NCBI GenBank assembly: GCA_036266155.1
Contig: DATANR010000208.1
Coordinates: 1-37,422, forward strand
DNA length: 37,422 nt
Direction of reading: 5' to 3'
Source of the DNA: SIAJ01 sp036266155
Lineage (GTDB): Bacteria > Planctomycetota > Planctomycetia > Gemmatales > Gemmataceae
Positions 16,969 through 26,527 of the stretch are shown here, one piece after another. Positions within the stretch are counted from its first letter, which is position 1, and each line of letters starts with the position of its first letter. Position numbers and translations under genes: made by a program. Below the pieces are notes generated by a model. That model had not been told where the DNA came from. It saw only the letters and a list, made by a program, of their open reading frames with translations, and made no database searches.

Positions 16969-17862
16969 TCAGGCCTCGACCTTCTGCACCATGCCGTGAT
17001 TGTTCGCGCTCTTGAGTGCCGCTTCGATGAAGGCGACAATCTCGACCGTCACCGCGATGTCAATCGGCGGCTTGCCCGTGGTGTAGGTCTCGACGATCTT
17101 CCTCAGCAATTCGCGGTAAATGTCCTTGGTGCCGATGCTCAGCGGCGTCGTCGCCTTTTCGGCGAAGACGGTCGCCCCGTATGCGCCCGGTCCGGTTCGC
17201 GTGCCACGAATGGTGGCGACGCGGCCGTCTCTCCAATGGCCCGTCGCGACGTCGACATCCTTGTCGCTGGTGCAGGTCACCGACGCACAGCCTGGCCCCA
17301 TCAAGGTGTAGAGCACTTCTACGGCGTGAATGCCATAGTGGAAGAGCCCCGGATTGCGTTCATGCTGCGAGGCCGGACCCCAGCAGACGACGCCGAGCAC
17401 TTTGCCGTGCTTCGCGTCGGCGTTGTAGGCGACCAACTCCGGCGCGAAGCGCAGCGACGACGACGAGAACAACGGCAGCTTCTTCTTGGCGGCCAGGTCG
17501 ACGATCTTGCGTGCGTCCGCCAGCGAACAGGCGAACGGTTTATCGACGAAGCATGGGATGCCGGCTTCCAGGAACGGCCTCGCCCGCTCGAAGTGAACGC
17601 TGCCGTCGACGGCTTCGATCAGGATCGCGTCGACCTTGCCAATCATGTCTTCCGGCTTGTCGACGAGCGGCACGCCGAGCTTCTTCAACGTCTCGGTGAA
17701 GCCGGGGATGCGTTCGGGCGACAGCTTCGATTCGCCGGGGCAACCGATCACGATCTGTCCGCCTTCGACCCATTGGTCCTCGGCGATCTCCTTGTGATTG
17801 AGTCGCTTCGTGAACTCGACGGCATGCGAGGTATCGAAGTCGAGGATGCCGAGTTTGAGCAT
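16969..17862 (-). CDS. Gfo/Idh/MocA family oxidoreductase
   Basis: A putative NAD(P)-dependent dehydrogenase, 297 residues, substrate unknown (sugars or inositol-like compounds are common in the family). The N-terminal Rossmann domain starts MLKLGILDFDTSHA; the usual GxGxxG loop is altered to LDFDTSHA. The catalytic Lys of the E/D-K-P motif is Lys108 in GIPCFVDKPFACS. The C-terminal alpha/beta domain includes HYGIHAVEVLYTLMGPG, the normal His-containing motif. It converges with the recombinase gene with a 1-bp gap. The LRR gene lies 18 bp upstream on the same strand, suggesting a two-gene unit. Confidence 0.87.
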   Translation of the reverse strand: MLKLGILDFDTSHAVEFTKRLNHKEIAEDQWVEGGQIVIGCPGESKLSPERIPGFTETLKKLGVPLVDKPEDMIGKVDAILIEAVDGSVHFERARPFLEAGIPCFVDKPFACSLADARKIVDLAAKKKLPLFSSSSLRFAPELVAYNADAKHGKVLGVVCWGPASQHERNPGLFHYGIHAVEVLYTLMGPGCASVTCTSDKDVDVATGHWRDGRVATIRGTRTGPGAYGATVFAEKATTPLSIGTKDIYRELLRKIVETYTTGKPPIDIAVTVEIVAFIEAALKSANNHGMVQKVEA

Positions 17863-17880
17863 GGGAGAGGTTCCTTCCGA

Positions 17881-19077
17881 TCAGCGCACGACGGTGCACT
17901 TGGGCAACTTGGTTTTCAGTTCCGCGACGCCGGCGTCGGTGACTTTGGTGTTGCGCAGGTCGAGCACACGCATGTTGGCGAACGCCGACAGATGCTTGAG
18001 GCCGGCGTCGGTCACTGCGGTTTCCTTCAAATACAGGCCGCGCACCGTCGGCAAGGCGCTGACATGCTTGAGCCCGGCATCAGTCACCTTGGAGCCCGAC
18101 AAGTCAAGCACGCTCTTGTCGGGTTGGCCATCCTCGACATCCTCCGGGATGGCCAGTGCCGGATCGGCGGCCGGATCCGCGGTCGTTACCAGAAGGTTCA
18201 CGTCGTTGCGTTTGGCGAGCGCCTGGAGCGTCTCATCGGTGATCGACGGGTTGGCGCCACGGAGCGTCAACTTGGTCGGGGCAGGCGCCATGCGGATTGG
18301 CCCGCCTGGGGGCGGACGGCCGGGGTCTACACGCGGCTTGGCGTTGACGAGGGTCAAAAGTTCCTCGTTCGAAAGCGCGATTCCGGAGAGGTCGAGTTCG
18401 CCGACGCCGACAGCGGCCAGTTGCGGAGCGGCCTTTCCCGTGATCTTGGTACGCGCGATGTTCAGCGTGCCCAGACGCGATAGAACCTTGAGCCGATCGA
18501 TTCCAGAAGCGCTGATCTCCGTATCCGACAAGTCGAGTTCGCTCACCTTGGGCACGCCCACAAGGCCGGCAAGGCCCGCGTCGTCAACCTTGGAACCCGC
18601 AAGACGCAGACGCGTCAACAGCGTCAGCGGCGTCAATTGCGACAAACCCTTGCCCGTCACGGCAGTTCGCGAAAGATCGACCGAAACGACGAATCGAAAA
18701 GCCAGGAGCGTCGGCAGGCCCGCGTCCGTCACGCGCGTGCCGGAAAGATCCAGGTTGCGCAAATTGATGAGCCCGGCCATCGACTGCAAATCTTCGTCCG
18801 TGACCGGGCGATCACGCAGCTTCAAATCGATGACCGGCTGATAAACCGGGTGCCCCTGCTGCCGCTCGAACGTGCCGCCGAGCCGGTTCACCACGGCCAC
18901 GGCGGCGTCCTCAGCCTCTTTATTCGGGTCGGCCGTCATCCGTTTGTAAGTCTCATCTTCGGACTCACCGGTCGAGCGCGCGGCGGCCGGATCGGGTCGA
19001 TTCAAGATGACGACGACGCCGATTCCCACGAGGGCAGCGACGCACAGTCCAATGACTATCCACTCCCGTCGGCCCAT
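17881..19077 (-). CDS. Membrane-anchored leucine-rich-repeat protein
   Basis: 398 residues with one N-terminal transmembrane helix at about 7-26 (WIVIGLCVAALVGIGVVVIL), so the rest probably faces the periplasm. From about residue 95 it consists of leucine-rich repeats of the 'L..LDLSGT.VTDAGL..L' type (NLRNLDLSGTRVTDAGLPTL, VLDLRNTKVTDAGVAELKTK), interrupted by a Pro-rich loop (DPGRPPPGGPIRMAP). LRR proteins of this kind are common in planctomycetes and mediate protein binding; the ligand is unknown. The start ATG lies in a 222-bp divergent gap shared with the DUF1501 gene. Confidence 0.87.
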   Translation of the reverse strand: MGRREWIVIGLCVAALVGIGVVVILNRPDPAAARSTGESEDETYKRMTADPNKEAEDAAVAVVNRLGGTFERQQGHPVYQPVIDLKLRDRPVTDEDLQSMAGLINLRNLDLSGTRVTDAGLPTLLAFRFVVSVDLSRTAVTGKGLSQLTPLTLLTRLRLAGSKVDDAGLAGLVGVPKVSELDLSDTEISASGIDRLKVLSRLGTLNIARTKITGKAAPQLAAVGVGELDLSGIALSNEELLTLVNAKPRVDPGRPPPGGPIRMAPAPTKLTLRGANPSITDETLQALAKRNDVNLLVTTADPAADPALAIPEDVEDGQPDKSVLDLSGSKVTDAGLKHVSALPTVRGLYLKETAVTDAGLKHLSAFANMRVLDLRNTKVTDAGVAELKTKLPKCTVVR

Positions 19078-19299
19078 ACTCCGCTCCCGCCTCGTGGCCT
19101 TGGCTGGTTAGGCTACCCGCTCGCCATAGCGACTTCAACAAGGAAGCTTCGATGAACGCATGTGAATTGATTCGAGGCATTTCCTCAACACCAGCCAACG
19201 CATTGGATCCCGATAGTAACGGCCATGTTCGAACCCTCGACACCATCGGTTCCGTGCGTTATCCTGCCTGATGTACACGGCCGCCTTCCGGACCCTTTC

Positions 19300-20724
<1,425 letters not shown>

Positions 20725-20811
20725 GATAATGATGGAGTCAACACGTGGCGTTTCGAACGGACGGCCGAGAGGTTCACCGTTGGAAGAAATGGGTCGACGA
20801 TAGTAGTTCTC

Positions 20812-21439
20812 ATGGCCAAAGACTTTAAGCCAATCACTTTTGACGCCAAAGTGTGTCGGACGCAGATCGGCCAGTTTGGCGCATTGCTGGCATTGACGAT
20901 GGAATTGTCGGAAAGAGGTCATATTCAGCCCTTCTTCAAAGGCTCGCCAACAGATCTCCGCCTTCATTGGCTCCTACGTGCGAACTCTGGGACGCGCGAG
21001 CGATTTCGTCTTTGAGTTTCCGTTTGTCGGCGACTGTTCAGCCGACTTGATCGTTGGCGACAAGGCCCTGGGGATCATTTGTGTCGTGGAATTTGAAGAC
21101 GGCCGCGGCGAGAGCATTTTCAATAAACCGCAGATCCGAAGTACGAAGGAGTGGTGCCGGCGATTCGAACATGGCTTCTCGCAGATCGTCGACTGGTTTT
21201 GCATGTTGGACGATGCGAAGAAGTCCGAACGATTCAAGAAGGATTTCGGACCTGGGCACGTTCGCTTTTCGGGACTTCTGATTATTGGCCGAGATGCCGG
21301 ACTGACCGAGTACGAACGGTTCCGATTGCGCTGGCGAACCGAAAAGGTCGGTGTGGACAATCACTCCGTCGAGTGCATTACGTTCGACGTGTTGCACCGG
21401 CACATGGACCAACATTTGCAGCTGAATACTAGCATTTAG
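20812..21439 (+). pseudogene. Shedu-like DUF4263 protein, frameshifted
   Basis: Two overlapping frames together make one protein of about 208 residues. The first starts at 20812 (MAKDFKPITFDAKVCRTQIG) and reads to ERGHIQPFFK. The second continues ARQQISAFIGSYVRTLGRAS and ends at 21439. One extra G at 20941-20942 (AAAGG) separates them; skipping it restores a continuous frame. The second part contains GDCSADLIVGDKALGIICVV, EFEDGRGESIF and RRFEHGFSQIVDWFCMLDD, matching the C-terminal nuclease-like domain of the Shedu/SduA (DUF4263) family, known for anti-phage nucleases. The usual E-x-K of the PD-(D/E)xK fold reads EFE. It is either a broken defence gene, a sequencing error or a +1 frameshift site. 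Confidence 0.7.
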
Positions 21440-21453
21440 CGAAAGCGCTTCCC

Positions 21454-22260
21454 ATGATCATCGCTCTCGCAACTCCGCAGGTCGCCGCCTCGCTCGATGA
21501 GGGGATGACCAAAGTCGGGCGCTTGATCGCCAAAGCCGCAGCGCAGGGAGCGGCGATCATCTGCTTTCCGGAAGCCTATCTCCCTGGTCTCCGCGGACTT
21601 GACTTTGCTGTGCCAATGTTCGGTCCGGATGACCGGCAGCGCGTGCTTGACGTCGTCGCCGAGTCGGCGCACAGACACCGCATCGCCACGATCCTCGGCA
21701 TGGAATGGCACTCCGACGCGGGCCGACAAATTGCGGCCGCGGTCTTCGCTGCCGACGGCACATTGCTGGGCTGTCAGACCAAGAACCAGCTCGATCCGAC
21801 CGAGGAACCGCTGTACGTTCCCGGCCTGACACGGCAGATTTTCGAGGCCAACGGCATCAAGTTCGGCGTCGCGATCTGCCACGAAGCGTTTCGCTATCCC
21901 GAGACCGTGCGCTGGGCCGCGGTCCGCGGCGCCCAGATCGTCTTCCATCCCCATTGCACAGGCAGCGACCGCACGGGAACCCAGCCGACGCAATGGGGGT
22001 CGCCGGATGGCCCCTATTTTGAGAAAGCGATGATGTGTCGGGCGCTCGAGAACACGATCTATTTCGCCAGCGTCAACTACGCGTTCCGCTACCAGGAATC
22101 GGCGACGAGCATTATCGACCCGACGGGCAAATGCGTGGCGCATCTCCCTTACGGCGAAGAAGGCGTACTCGTGCAATCAATCGATGTCGAGGCGGCCACT
22201 GGATTGCTCGCCAAGAGATTTGCGCCCGAGCGATACAAGGACGTAATTGCGACCAAGTAA
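21454..22260 (+). CDS. Carbon-nitrogen hydrolase (nitrilase superfamily)
   Basis: A 268-residue amidase of the nitrilase superfamily, releasing ammonia from an amide (substrate not assigned). The catalytic triad is visible: Glu40 in ICFPEAYLPG, Lys110 in CQTKNQLDPTEE and Cys142 in VAICHEAFRYPE. Length fits the stand-alone amidase branches. It starts 14 bp after the Shedu-like frame and may share its transcript. The downstream gap of 22261-22468 contains no gene I can support. Confidence 0.88.
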   Translation: MIIALATPQVAASLDEGMTKVGRLIAKAAAQGAAIICFPEAYLPGLRGLDFAVPMFGPDDRQRVLDVVAESAHRHRIATILGMEWHSDAGRQIAAAVFAADGTLLGCQTKNQLDPTEEPLYVPGLTRQIFEANGIKFGVAICHEAFRYPETVRWAAVRGAQIVFHPHCTGSDRTGTQPTQWGSPDGPYFEKAMMCRALENTIYFASVNYAFRYQESATSIIDPTGKCVAHLPYGEEGVLVQSIDVEAATGLLAKRFAPERYKDVIATK

Positions 22261-22468
22261 TGTCCACCGGCGATGAACAGGTCTCTCACGCGTCGGCGTC
22301 AGCCGGCCAGACCTGATAAATCAGGTTAGATATACTGTCATTGTGGTTGTGAAGCCGGTGACGAGTAGCATGCCGCAGAATGGCGTCGCGCCTCGGGTTC
22401 AAGACAGCGCTTCCGGGCGAGTCTTGTCGTAAGCGTGGATAGACAGTCGCTTGCGGAACTACAGCCCT

Positions 22469-24454
22469 TCACGGCTTCAAGTGCGGCTTCACCAGCAGCG
22501 GCCCGCGTTCGGCACGCAATTCATCGAAAATTTGTTTGTCGTCGAGGCCCTTGTCGATCATCTCGGCGATGCGTTTGCGGGTCCCGTTCGGGTTGCCGCA
22601 GCCGTTGGGATTGCAGCTTGCGAGCGTGTAGAAGTCGCCCGTGCAGATGTCGTTGCCAACCATGCATGTGCAATAGATGCTCGCGAGGAACCAGTCGATC
22701 CGCTCCTCCTTGGTGCGCTTGCGGCCGATGTCCGGTGGATAGTCGCTCGCCTCGACTTCCTTTGCGGGCGTCGGCATCTTCACGGCGATACGCTGACCGC
22801 TCTTCAACTCCGCGATGTCTAAACCGTTGATGACCAGGCGGACCTGCGTGCGTTCACGCCAGGGGCGCACGTCTTTCACGACCGCGGCGATTGGCGGGTC
22901 GGCGACCAGTGCAACCTTGTCGCCCACCTGGAGCGATCGGCCCCAGCGCATCGCCTCGTGATCGAGCATCACGTCGGCTTCGCCGGCGACGTGCGCAAAC
23001 GTCACTGTGCCCGGCAAGCCGTCGGCGATCCAGCGCTCTCGAAGCCAGTCCCGCTGGGTCTGAAGCTTTGTCTCGGCCGCTTCCTTCTTGCCGTGAATGG
23101 ATCCTTCGCTGGCTTCATCAGCCAGCATGAAGATGCTTGTCGGGGCTTTCTTGCGATCGGTGTGGAACCATGCCCACACGCGGGCGCCCTTGGCGAACTG
23201 CTCCAACCGGCCCCACCAGCCGGCAACCTTGACCTCGGCGTCCGGCGTCAGCGGCCAGGCCTTGGCCTCGGTTTCGCCGTCGATGAGGAGCGTCACGGTG
23301 CGCGCCTTCGCGTCGATGGCCTGCAAAGTGGCAATCTTCTTGGGAATGGCCCGGAGAAACTCGGCGCTGCCCGCAACCTCCTTGATTGCCTCCTTCGCGT
23401 CCGGCTTGGCGGCTGGCGGCGGGTCGGCCGATTTTGTGACCTGCGAAATCTTTGTGTCCGGATGTTCGGCCGCCCATGCGAACCACCTCACCTTGACTGC
23501 GTCGTACGGGACGAGCGTCCAGCCCTTGAGCGAGCCTTCGACGCACCGGCCGACGGCATCGAAGCGCGAGCCGGTGGCTTCGTCCACGAACGGGGCCGCG
23601 CCATCGCCATCCGCCTTCAAAGTTACTTCCTTTGTTTCGAGGACTTTTCCCTCCATGCTCAAGTCCTTCACCGCCTCGCGGCGCTCGGCCCGCGGTTCGT
23701 AGGCGGACGCCATGTTGCCGTCAGCTTGGTAAAGAACGACGACCTTGCGGCCACATTCAAAAACGTCACTGCGGATCGCCGCCTTCACGTCGCCAAACGT
23801 CAGTGGAAACGCCCGCGGAAAAGCCCGGCCGCCCGGATAGACGCCGAGCACGATCTCGTCGGCCGCCCGTCGCTTGTCGATCTCGCCGCGACTGTTGACC
23901 GAGTCGACGTTGGCCGTCGTCGGCAATTCCGTCGGCTTATACTTGTCGAACATGTGATAGGCGACGCCGCCGGCGTAGTGCCGCATCGTCCAGCCCCAGT
24001 CGGTCACCACGGTCGGCCACGGTGTGAGCCGTTCACCCTTGCGCGGCCCATCGAACGCGAGGCCGGTCAGGCACGAGTAGAGCGTCCCGTCCTTGTGCTT
24101 CATGACCATGACGCCGTTCCGCCAGCCATGAAAGCGGAAGTCGACGGACGCCGTGAACCCACGAGCGAATCCGGCGTCCGGGTCGTAGACGAACACGCCA
24201 TACGTGTCGCTGATGACGCGGTAGGGGTTCAAAAAGAAGCGAAAGGGAATGGAGCCGCCGTCGTATTTGCCGCGCGTCCACATGAGCACGGGGTCGCTGT
24301 CCTTCAGTTCGTCCTTGCGCCGCTTGGCTTCATCGACACAATGCGAGCAGTTTGGATTGACGAGCGTGGCGAACGCATCCGGTTTGACGACAAAAGTCGG
24401 CTCGGAGGCGAAGGATAGGCAGACGAGGGAGAGGAGAGCAGCCAAGGTGCGCAT
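22469..24454 (-). CDS. Exported DUF3179 protein with Cys-rich CcmH-like tail
   Basis: A 661-residue exported protein. The signal peptide is MRTLAALLSLVCLSFA. A CxxC pair (NPNCSHC, residues 36-39) follows. The central part resembles DUF3179 (EIVLGVYPGGRAFPRAFPL, EATGSRFDAVGRCVEGSLKG, WFAWAAEHPDTKISQ), a family of unknown function common in planctomycetes. The C-terminal 70 residues hold five cysteines (595, 597, 604, 614, 619) followed by GTRKRIAEMIDKGLDDKQIF, which resembles the helical region of CcmH/NrfF cytochrome c maturation proteins. A longer start at 24487 is possible but would be encoded through a hairpin; 24454 gives a clean signal peptide. Redox or metal-binding roles are only inferred. 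Confidence 0.78.
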   Translation of the reverse strand: MRTLAALLSLVCLSFASEPTFVVKPDAFATLVNPNCSHCVDEAKRRKDELKDSDPVLMWTRGKYDGGSIPFRFFLNPYRVISDTYGVFVYDPDAGFARGFTASVDFRFHGWRNGVMVMKHKDGTLYSCLTGLAFDGPRKGERLTPWPTVVTDWGWTMRHYAGGVAYHMFDKYKPTELPTTANVDSVNSRGEIDKRRAADEIVLGVYPGGRAFPRAFPLTFGDVKAAIRSDVFECGRKVVVLYQADGNMASAYEPRAERREAVKDLSMEGKVLETKEVTLKADGDGAAPFVDEATGSRFDAVGRCVEGSLKGWTLVPYDAVKVRWFAWAAEHPDTKISQVTKSADPPPAAKPDAKEAIKEVAGSAEFLRAIPKKIATLQAIDAKARTVTLLIDGETEAKAWPLTPDAEVKVAGWWGRLEQFAKGARVWAWFHTDRKKAPTSIFMLADEASEGSIHGKKEAAETKLQTQRDWLRERWIADGLPGTVTFAHVAGEADVMLDHEAMRWGRSLQVGDKVALVADPPIAAVVKDVRPWRERTQVRLVINGLDIAELKSGQRIAVKMPTPAKEVEASDYPPDIGRKRTKEERIDWFLASIYCTCMVGNDICTGDFYTLASCNPNGCGNPNGTRKRIAEMIDKGLDDKQIFDELRAERGPLLVKPHLKP

Positions 24455-24457
24455 GAA

Positions 24458-24488
24458 AATGCCCCGGTCGAGTTGCGACCGGGGCATT
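24458..24488 (-). terminator. Intrinsic terminator between small lipoprotein and DUF3179 gene
   Basis: AATGCCCCGGTCG / CGACCGGGGCATT form a perfect 13-bp stem with a 5-nt loop, followed on the minus strand by a short T-run (TTTTC). It ends 3 nt before the DUF3179 start codon at 24454, covering the place where a ribosome-binding site should be. It can end transcripts of the lipoprotein gene and may also control DUF3179 translation. Confidence 0.65.
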
Positions 24489-24504
24489 GTAGTTCCGCAA
24501 TGAC

Positions 24505-24792
24505 TTATCGATCGCCCGTCTTCGCCTGCGTCATCGCCTTGTCTTCGTACTTCAACTCACTTCCCAACCGGCGGGCCTGTTCCTTGTAGTTCGTATCGTC
24601 GATGTTGTCGGAGTAGACGCCGGACTTGGCGATCGGCAGCTTGACCGGGGCCAATTCGGTTTGTCCGACGGCGCCGCCCTTCTGGATCGGCGGCGGCTGG
24701 TCGGCCTGGTACTTCTTGTCCGGCGTCATGCTCGTGCAGCCGGCGGCCGCGAGACCGGCGAGCAAGGTCGCCAGCGCAAATGTCTTATTCAT
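24505..24792 (-). CDS. Small lipoprotein
   Basis: A 95-residue predicted lipoprotein with signal MNKTFALATLLAGLAAAGC (lipobox AAGC, acylated Cys19). The mature part of about 75 residues is hydrophilic (YKEQARRLGSELKYEDKAMT near the end) with no domain I recognise. Its ATG overlaps the stop of the upstream gene by 4 bp (ATGA), so the two are almost certainly co-translated. It is followed by an intrinsic terminator. Confidence 0.78.
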   Translation of the reverse strand: MNKTFALATLLAGLAAAGCTSMTPDKKYQADQPPPIQKGGAVGQTELAPVKLPIAKSGVYSDNIDDTNYKEQARRLGSELKYEDKAMTQAKTGDR

Positions 24793-25298
24793 CGGTCCAT
24801 CCCCCCCGTGGTTCGCCGACGTGGATTCGATCGATCGGCCGTCGCCGGTCGGTCGTCCTTGCCGCGCTCGAGCGCTGCCCGGTCGTCCGCCCGTTCGCCG
24901 GCCGCCATCAATCGGGCCGTCCGCTGGTTGTAGATTTCCGTCGCTTGCTTTTCGAGTTCGTCCGCCTTCTGCAACATCGCCTCGTCATTCTGATCCGCGG
25001 CGATCGAGCGGATCTTGGTGATGGCATCGAGCCGTTGCAAATAGACCTTCTGTTCATCCGCAAGAGTCTTGGCCAGTGCCTCTTTGGTTGGCGGGGCCGG
25101 CGGTTTCTCGCGTGTGGTCGTGGGCTTGGCCGCGGTCGTCTCTGGTTTCTTGGGCTTGGCGCGTTCGCCGAGGAACAGCCAGCGATACCAGGGGATCGAT
25201 TGCTCTTCGGCAGGCGGTTCCTCCGCGGGCGGCACCGGAGTGGCGAACGCGGGCGCGGCCAGCGCGAAAAGTAGGCAAAATGTGCCGAATCGGCGCAT
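24789..25298 (-). CDS. Exported coiled-coil protein
   Basis: A 169-residue protein with a signal peptide (MRRFGTFCLLFALAAPAFA), a Pro/Ala/Lys-rich linker (EEPPAEEQSIPWYRWLFLGE, then PKKPETTAAKPTTTREKPP), and a charged helical section of about residues 75-150 (EALAKTLADEQKVYLQRLDA, ADELEKQATEIYNQR) likely to form a coiled coil. The C-terminus is Arg-rich. Function is unknown. It forms a two-gene unit with the downstream lipoprotein by a 4-bp overlap; a periplasmic pair is the simplest reading. Confidence 0.75.
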   Translation of the reverse strand: MRRFGTFCLLFALAAPAFATPVPPAEEPPAEEQSIPWYRWLFLGERAKPKKPETTAAKPTTTREKPPAPPTKEALAKTLADEQKVYLQRLDAITKIRSIAADQNDEAMLQKADELEKQATEIYNQRTARLMAAGERADDRAALERGKDDRPATADRSNPRRRTTGGMDR

Positions 25299-25323
25299 TG
25301 GAATGGTTCCCCCGGAAAGAGAC

Positions 25324-25355
25324 GGCCGCCCCCAACCCCCCGATCGGGGGCGGCC
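25324..25355. other. GC hairpin upstream of the coiled-coil gene
   Basis: GGCCGCCCCC / GGGGGCGGCC form a 10-bp stem with a 12-nt C-rich loop, 26 bp upstream of the start codon at 25298. If transcribed from the minus strand it would sit in the leader of the coiled-coil/lipoprotein unit. The remaining part, up to the tRNA at 25532, contains inverted GGTATGGGGT / ACCCCATACC stretches (about 25442-25523) and no gene. Confidence 0.35.
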
Positions 25356-25531
25356 CGCGAAACATCTGGAGCCGATTGCCAGAAGTCGGGCGGGGCTATG
25401 CCAGAGATTGTCAGACGTGTAAAGGGCAATTTCTTGGATGGGGTATGGGGTCGGGACCGCCCCATGCGCCTACGGCACGCTAACACCGGAACCCTGAACC
25501 CTATCCCCTATACCCCATACCCTGATCAAAG

Positions 25532-25612
25532 GGCCCGGTGGTGGAATGGCAGACACGCAGGTCTTAGAAGCCTGTGCCGCAAGGTGTGCGGGTTCGAGTC
25601 CCGCCCGGGCCA
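25532..25612 (+). tRNA. tRNA-Leu (UAG anticodon)
   Basis: A complete class II tRNA of 81 nt without an encoded CCA. The acceptor stem GGCCCGG/CCGGGCC (25532-25538 with 25605-25611) is perfectly paired, with discriminator A at 25612. The anticodon loop CTTAGAA holds anticodon TAG at 25565-25567, decoding CUA and related Leu codons. A long variable arm (TGCCGCAAGGTGT region) is as expected for Leu. The T-arm is GCGGG-TTCGAGT-CCCGC at 25588-25604. Palindromic repeats begin 12 bp after its 3' end. Confidence 0.95.
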
Positions 25613-25624
25613 CTCATTCTCTTC

Positions 25625-25863
25625 GCCCCGAAGGGGCCGGGCAGGACAGCCCCGGGCAACGCCCTGGGAAACGGAAACGCCCCCGTGATTGAATCGCACC
25701 CTGAAGGGGTGCGTCCGAAAAGCCGCACCCCTTCAGGGTGCAAATAATGCAACCCGCGCCATCGTTCCCAGGGCGTTGCCCTGGGCTATCCTGCACCGCC
25801 CGTTCAGGGCGAAAACCCGTGGCGGCCCCGGTTATCCAATTCTGCCACGCCCCTTCAGGGCGA
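25625..25863. repeat. Palindromic-repeat cluster left of the transposase relic
   Basis: Four units occur here. 25625-25670 is a forward module made of GCCCCGAAGGGGC and a CCGGGCAACGCCCTGGG hairpin. 25696-25741 is a large palindrome with 18-bp arms (GCACCCTGAAGGGGTGCG and its complement) around a 10-nt loop. 25765-25813 is an inverted, slightly divergent copy of the first module. 25849-25863 is a short half-unit, CGCCCCTTCAGGGCG. Units of the same kind lie at 26416-26869 and in the element at 8059, which marks a dispersed family. Confidence 0.82.
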
Positions 25864-25905
25864 AATACAAAATCAACAATTTCGCAACTCCAATGAGACC
25901 AACCA

Positions 25906-26357
25906 ATGGGTCAATCACTCGCCAAGATTTACGTTCATCTGGTTTTCAGTACGAAGCATCGTCGTCCACAACTTCCGGTAACGCCGTTCGAGGCACTGCA
26001 CAAATATGCTCAGGGCATCTTCAAGGACCAGAAGTGCCATATGTCGACATGAACAATGGTGCGGATCATGTGCACATTCTGTTCGACCTCCATCGAACCG
26101 CGTCTGTTTCGGATGTCGTGATGCACGTCAAAAAGGGAACCTCGCGCTGGCTCAAGGAGCAAGGCCCCGAGTTCGCCGGCTTCGACTGGCAAAACGGGTA
26201 TGGAGCATTCTCGCTTGGCCTCTCGCAACGCGAGACAACTGTGGCGTATATCCGAGGACAGCAAGAGCACCATCGTAAGCAGATATTTCAGGACGAGTTT
26301 CGGGAATTCTTGCGGCGCTATGAGATTGAATACGACGAGCACTATGTGTGGGATTGA
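25906..26357 (+). pseudogene. IS200/REP-type Y1 transposase, frameshifted
   Basis: A Y1 (HUH) single-strand transposase gene broken by a one-base deletion. The first frame starts at 25906, MGQSLAKIYVHLVFSTKHRR, and stops after KCHMST. The second frame resumes at VDMNNGADHVHILFDLHRTA and ends EYDEHYVWD at 26357. Restoring one base near 26041-26042 would give the normal length of about 150 residues. The HUH motif is in DHVHILF and the probable catalytic Tyr in AYIRGQQEHH. Proteins of this group (transposase_17) mobilise IS200-like elements or REP palindromes. Palindromic repeats flank it on both sides, which suggests a REP-associated enzyme. It is presumably inactive unless frameshifting rescues it. 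Confidence 0.85.
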
Positions 26358-26415
26358 CGTCGACCGAAGCGGCCGGCAGGATCGACGTTGCAACACTCCG
26401 GGAACACGGTTTTTC

Positions 26416-26527
26416 GCCCCGAAGGGGCCGGGCAAGACAGCCCAGGGCAACGCCCTGGGAAACGGGCGGCGTGCGACGAGCATTTGCACCCTGAAAGGGT
26501 GCAGCTTTTCGGCTGCACCCTTTCAGG
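26416..26527. repeat. Palindromic repeats right of the transposase relic
   Basis: Two units lie here: a forward module at 26416-26461 (GCCCCGAAGGGGC followed by CCCAGGGCAACGCCCTGGG) and a palindrome at 26486-26527 (GCACCCTGAAAGGGTGCAG with its complement). They match the order of the units on the left side of the transposase gene. The second directly abuts copy 2 of the MITE-like element. Confidence 0.82.

Noticed and set aside
16771..18483. Long + strand frame of 570 codons opposite the oxidoreductase and LRR genes
   Set aside because: It is antisense to two genes with clear family motifs; high GC leaves the opposite strand open, and the translation is rich in Arg/Gly/Val with no domain.
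22311..22335. Promoter or operator at CCTGATAAATCAGG followed by TATACT
   Set aside because: The dyad is only 6 bp and neither neighbouring gene starts downstream of it in the right direction, so I do not call it.
22958..24418. Plus-strand frame of 486 codons opposite the DUF3179 gene
   Set aside because: Antisense of a protein with signal peptide and family motifs; no motif of its own.
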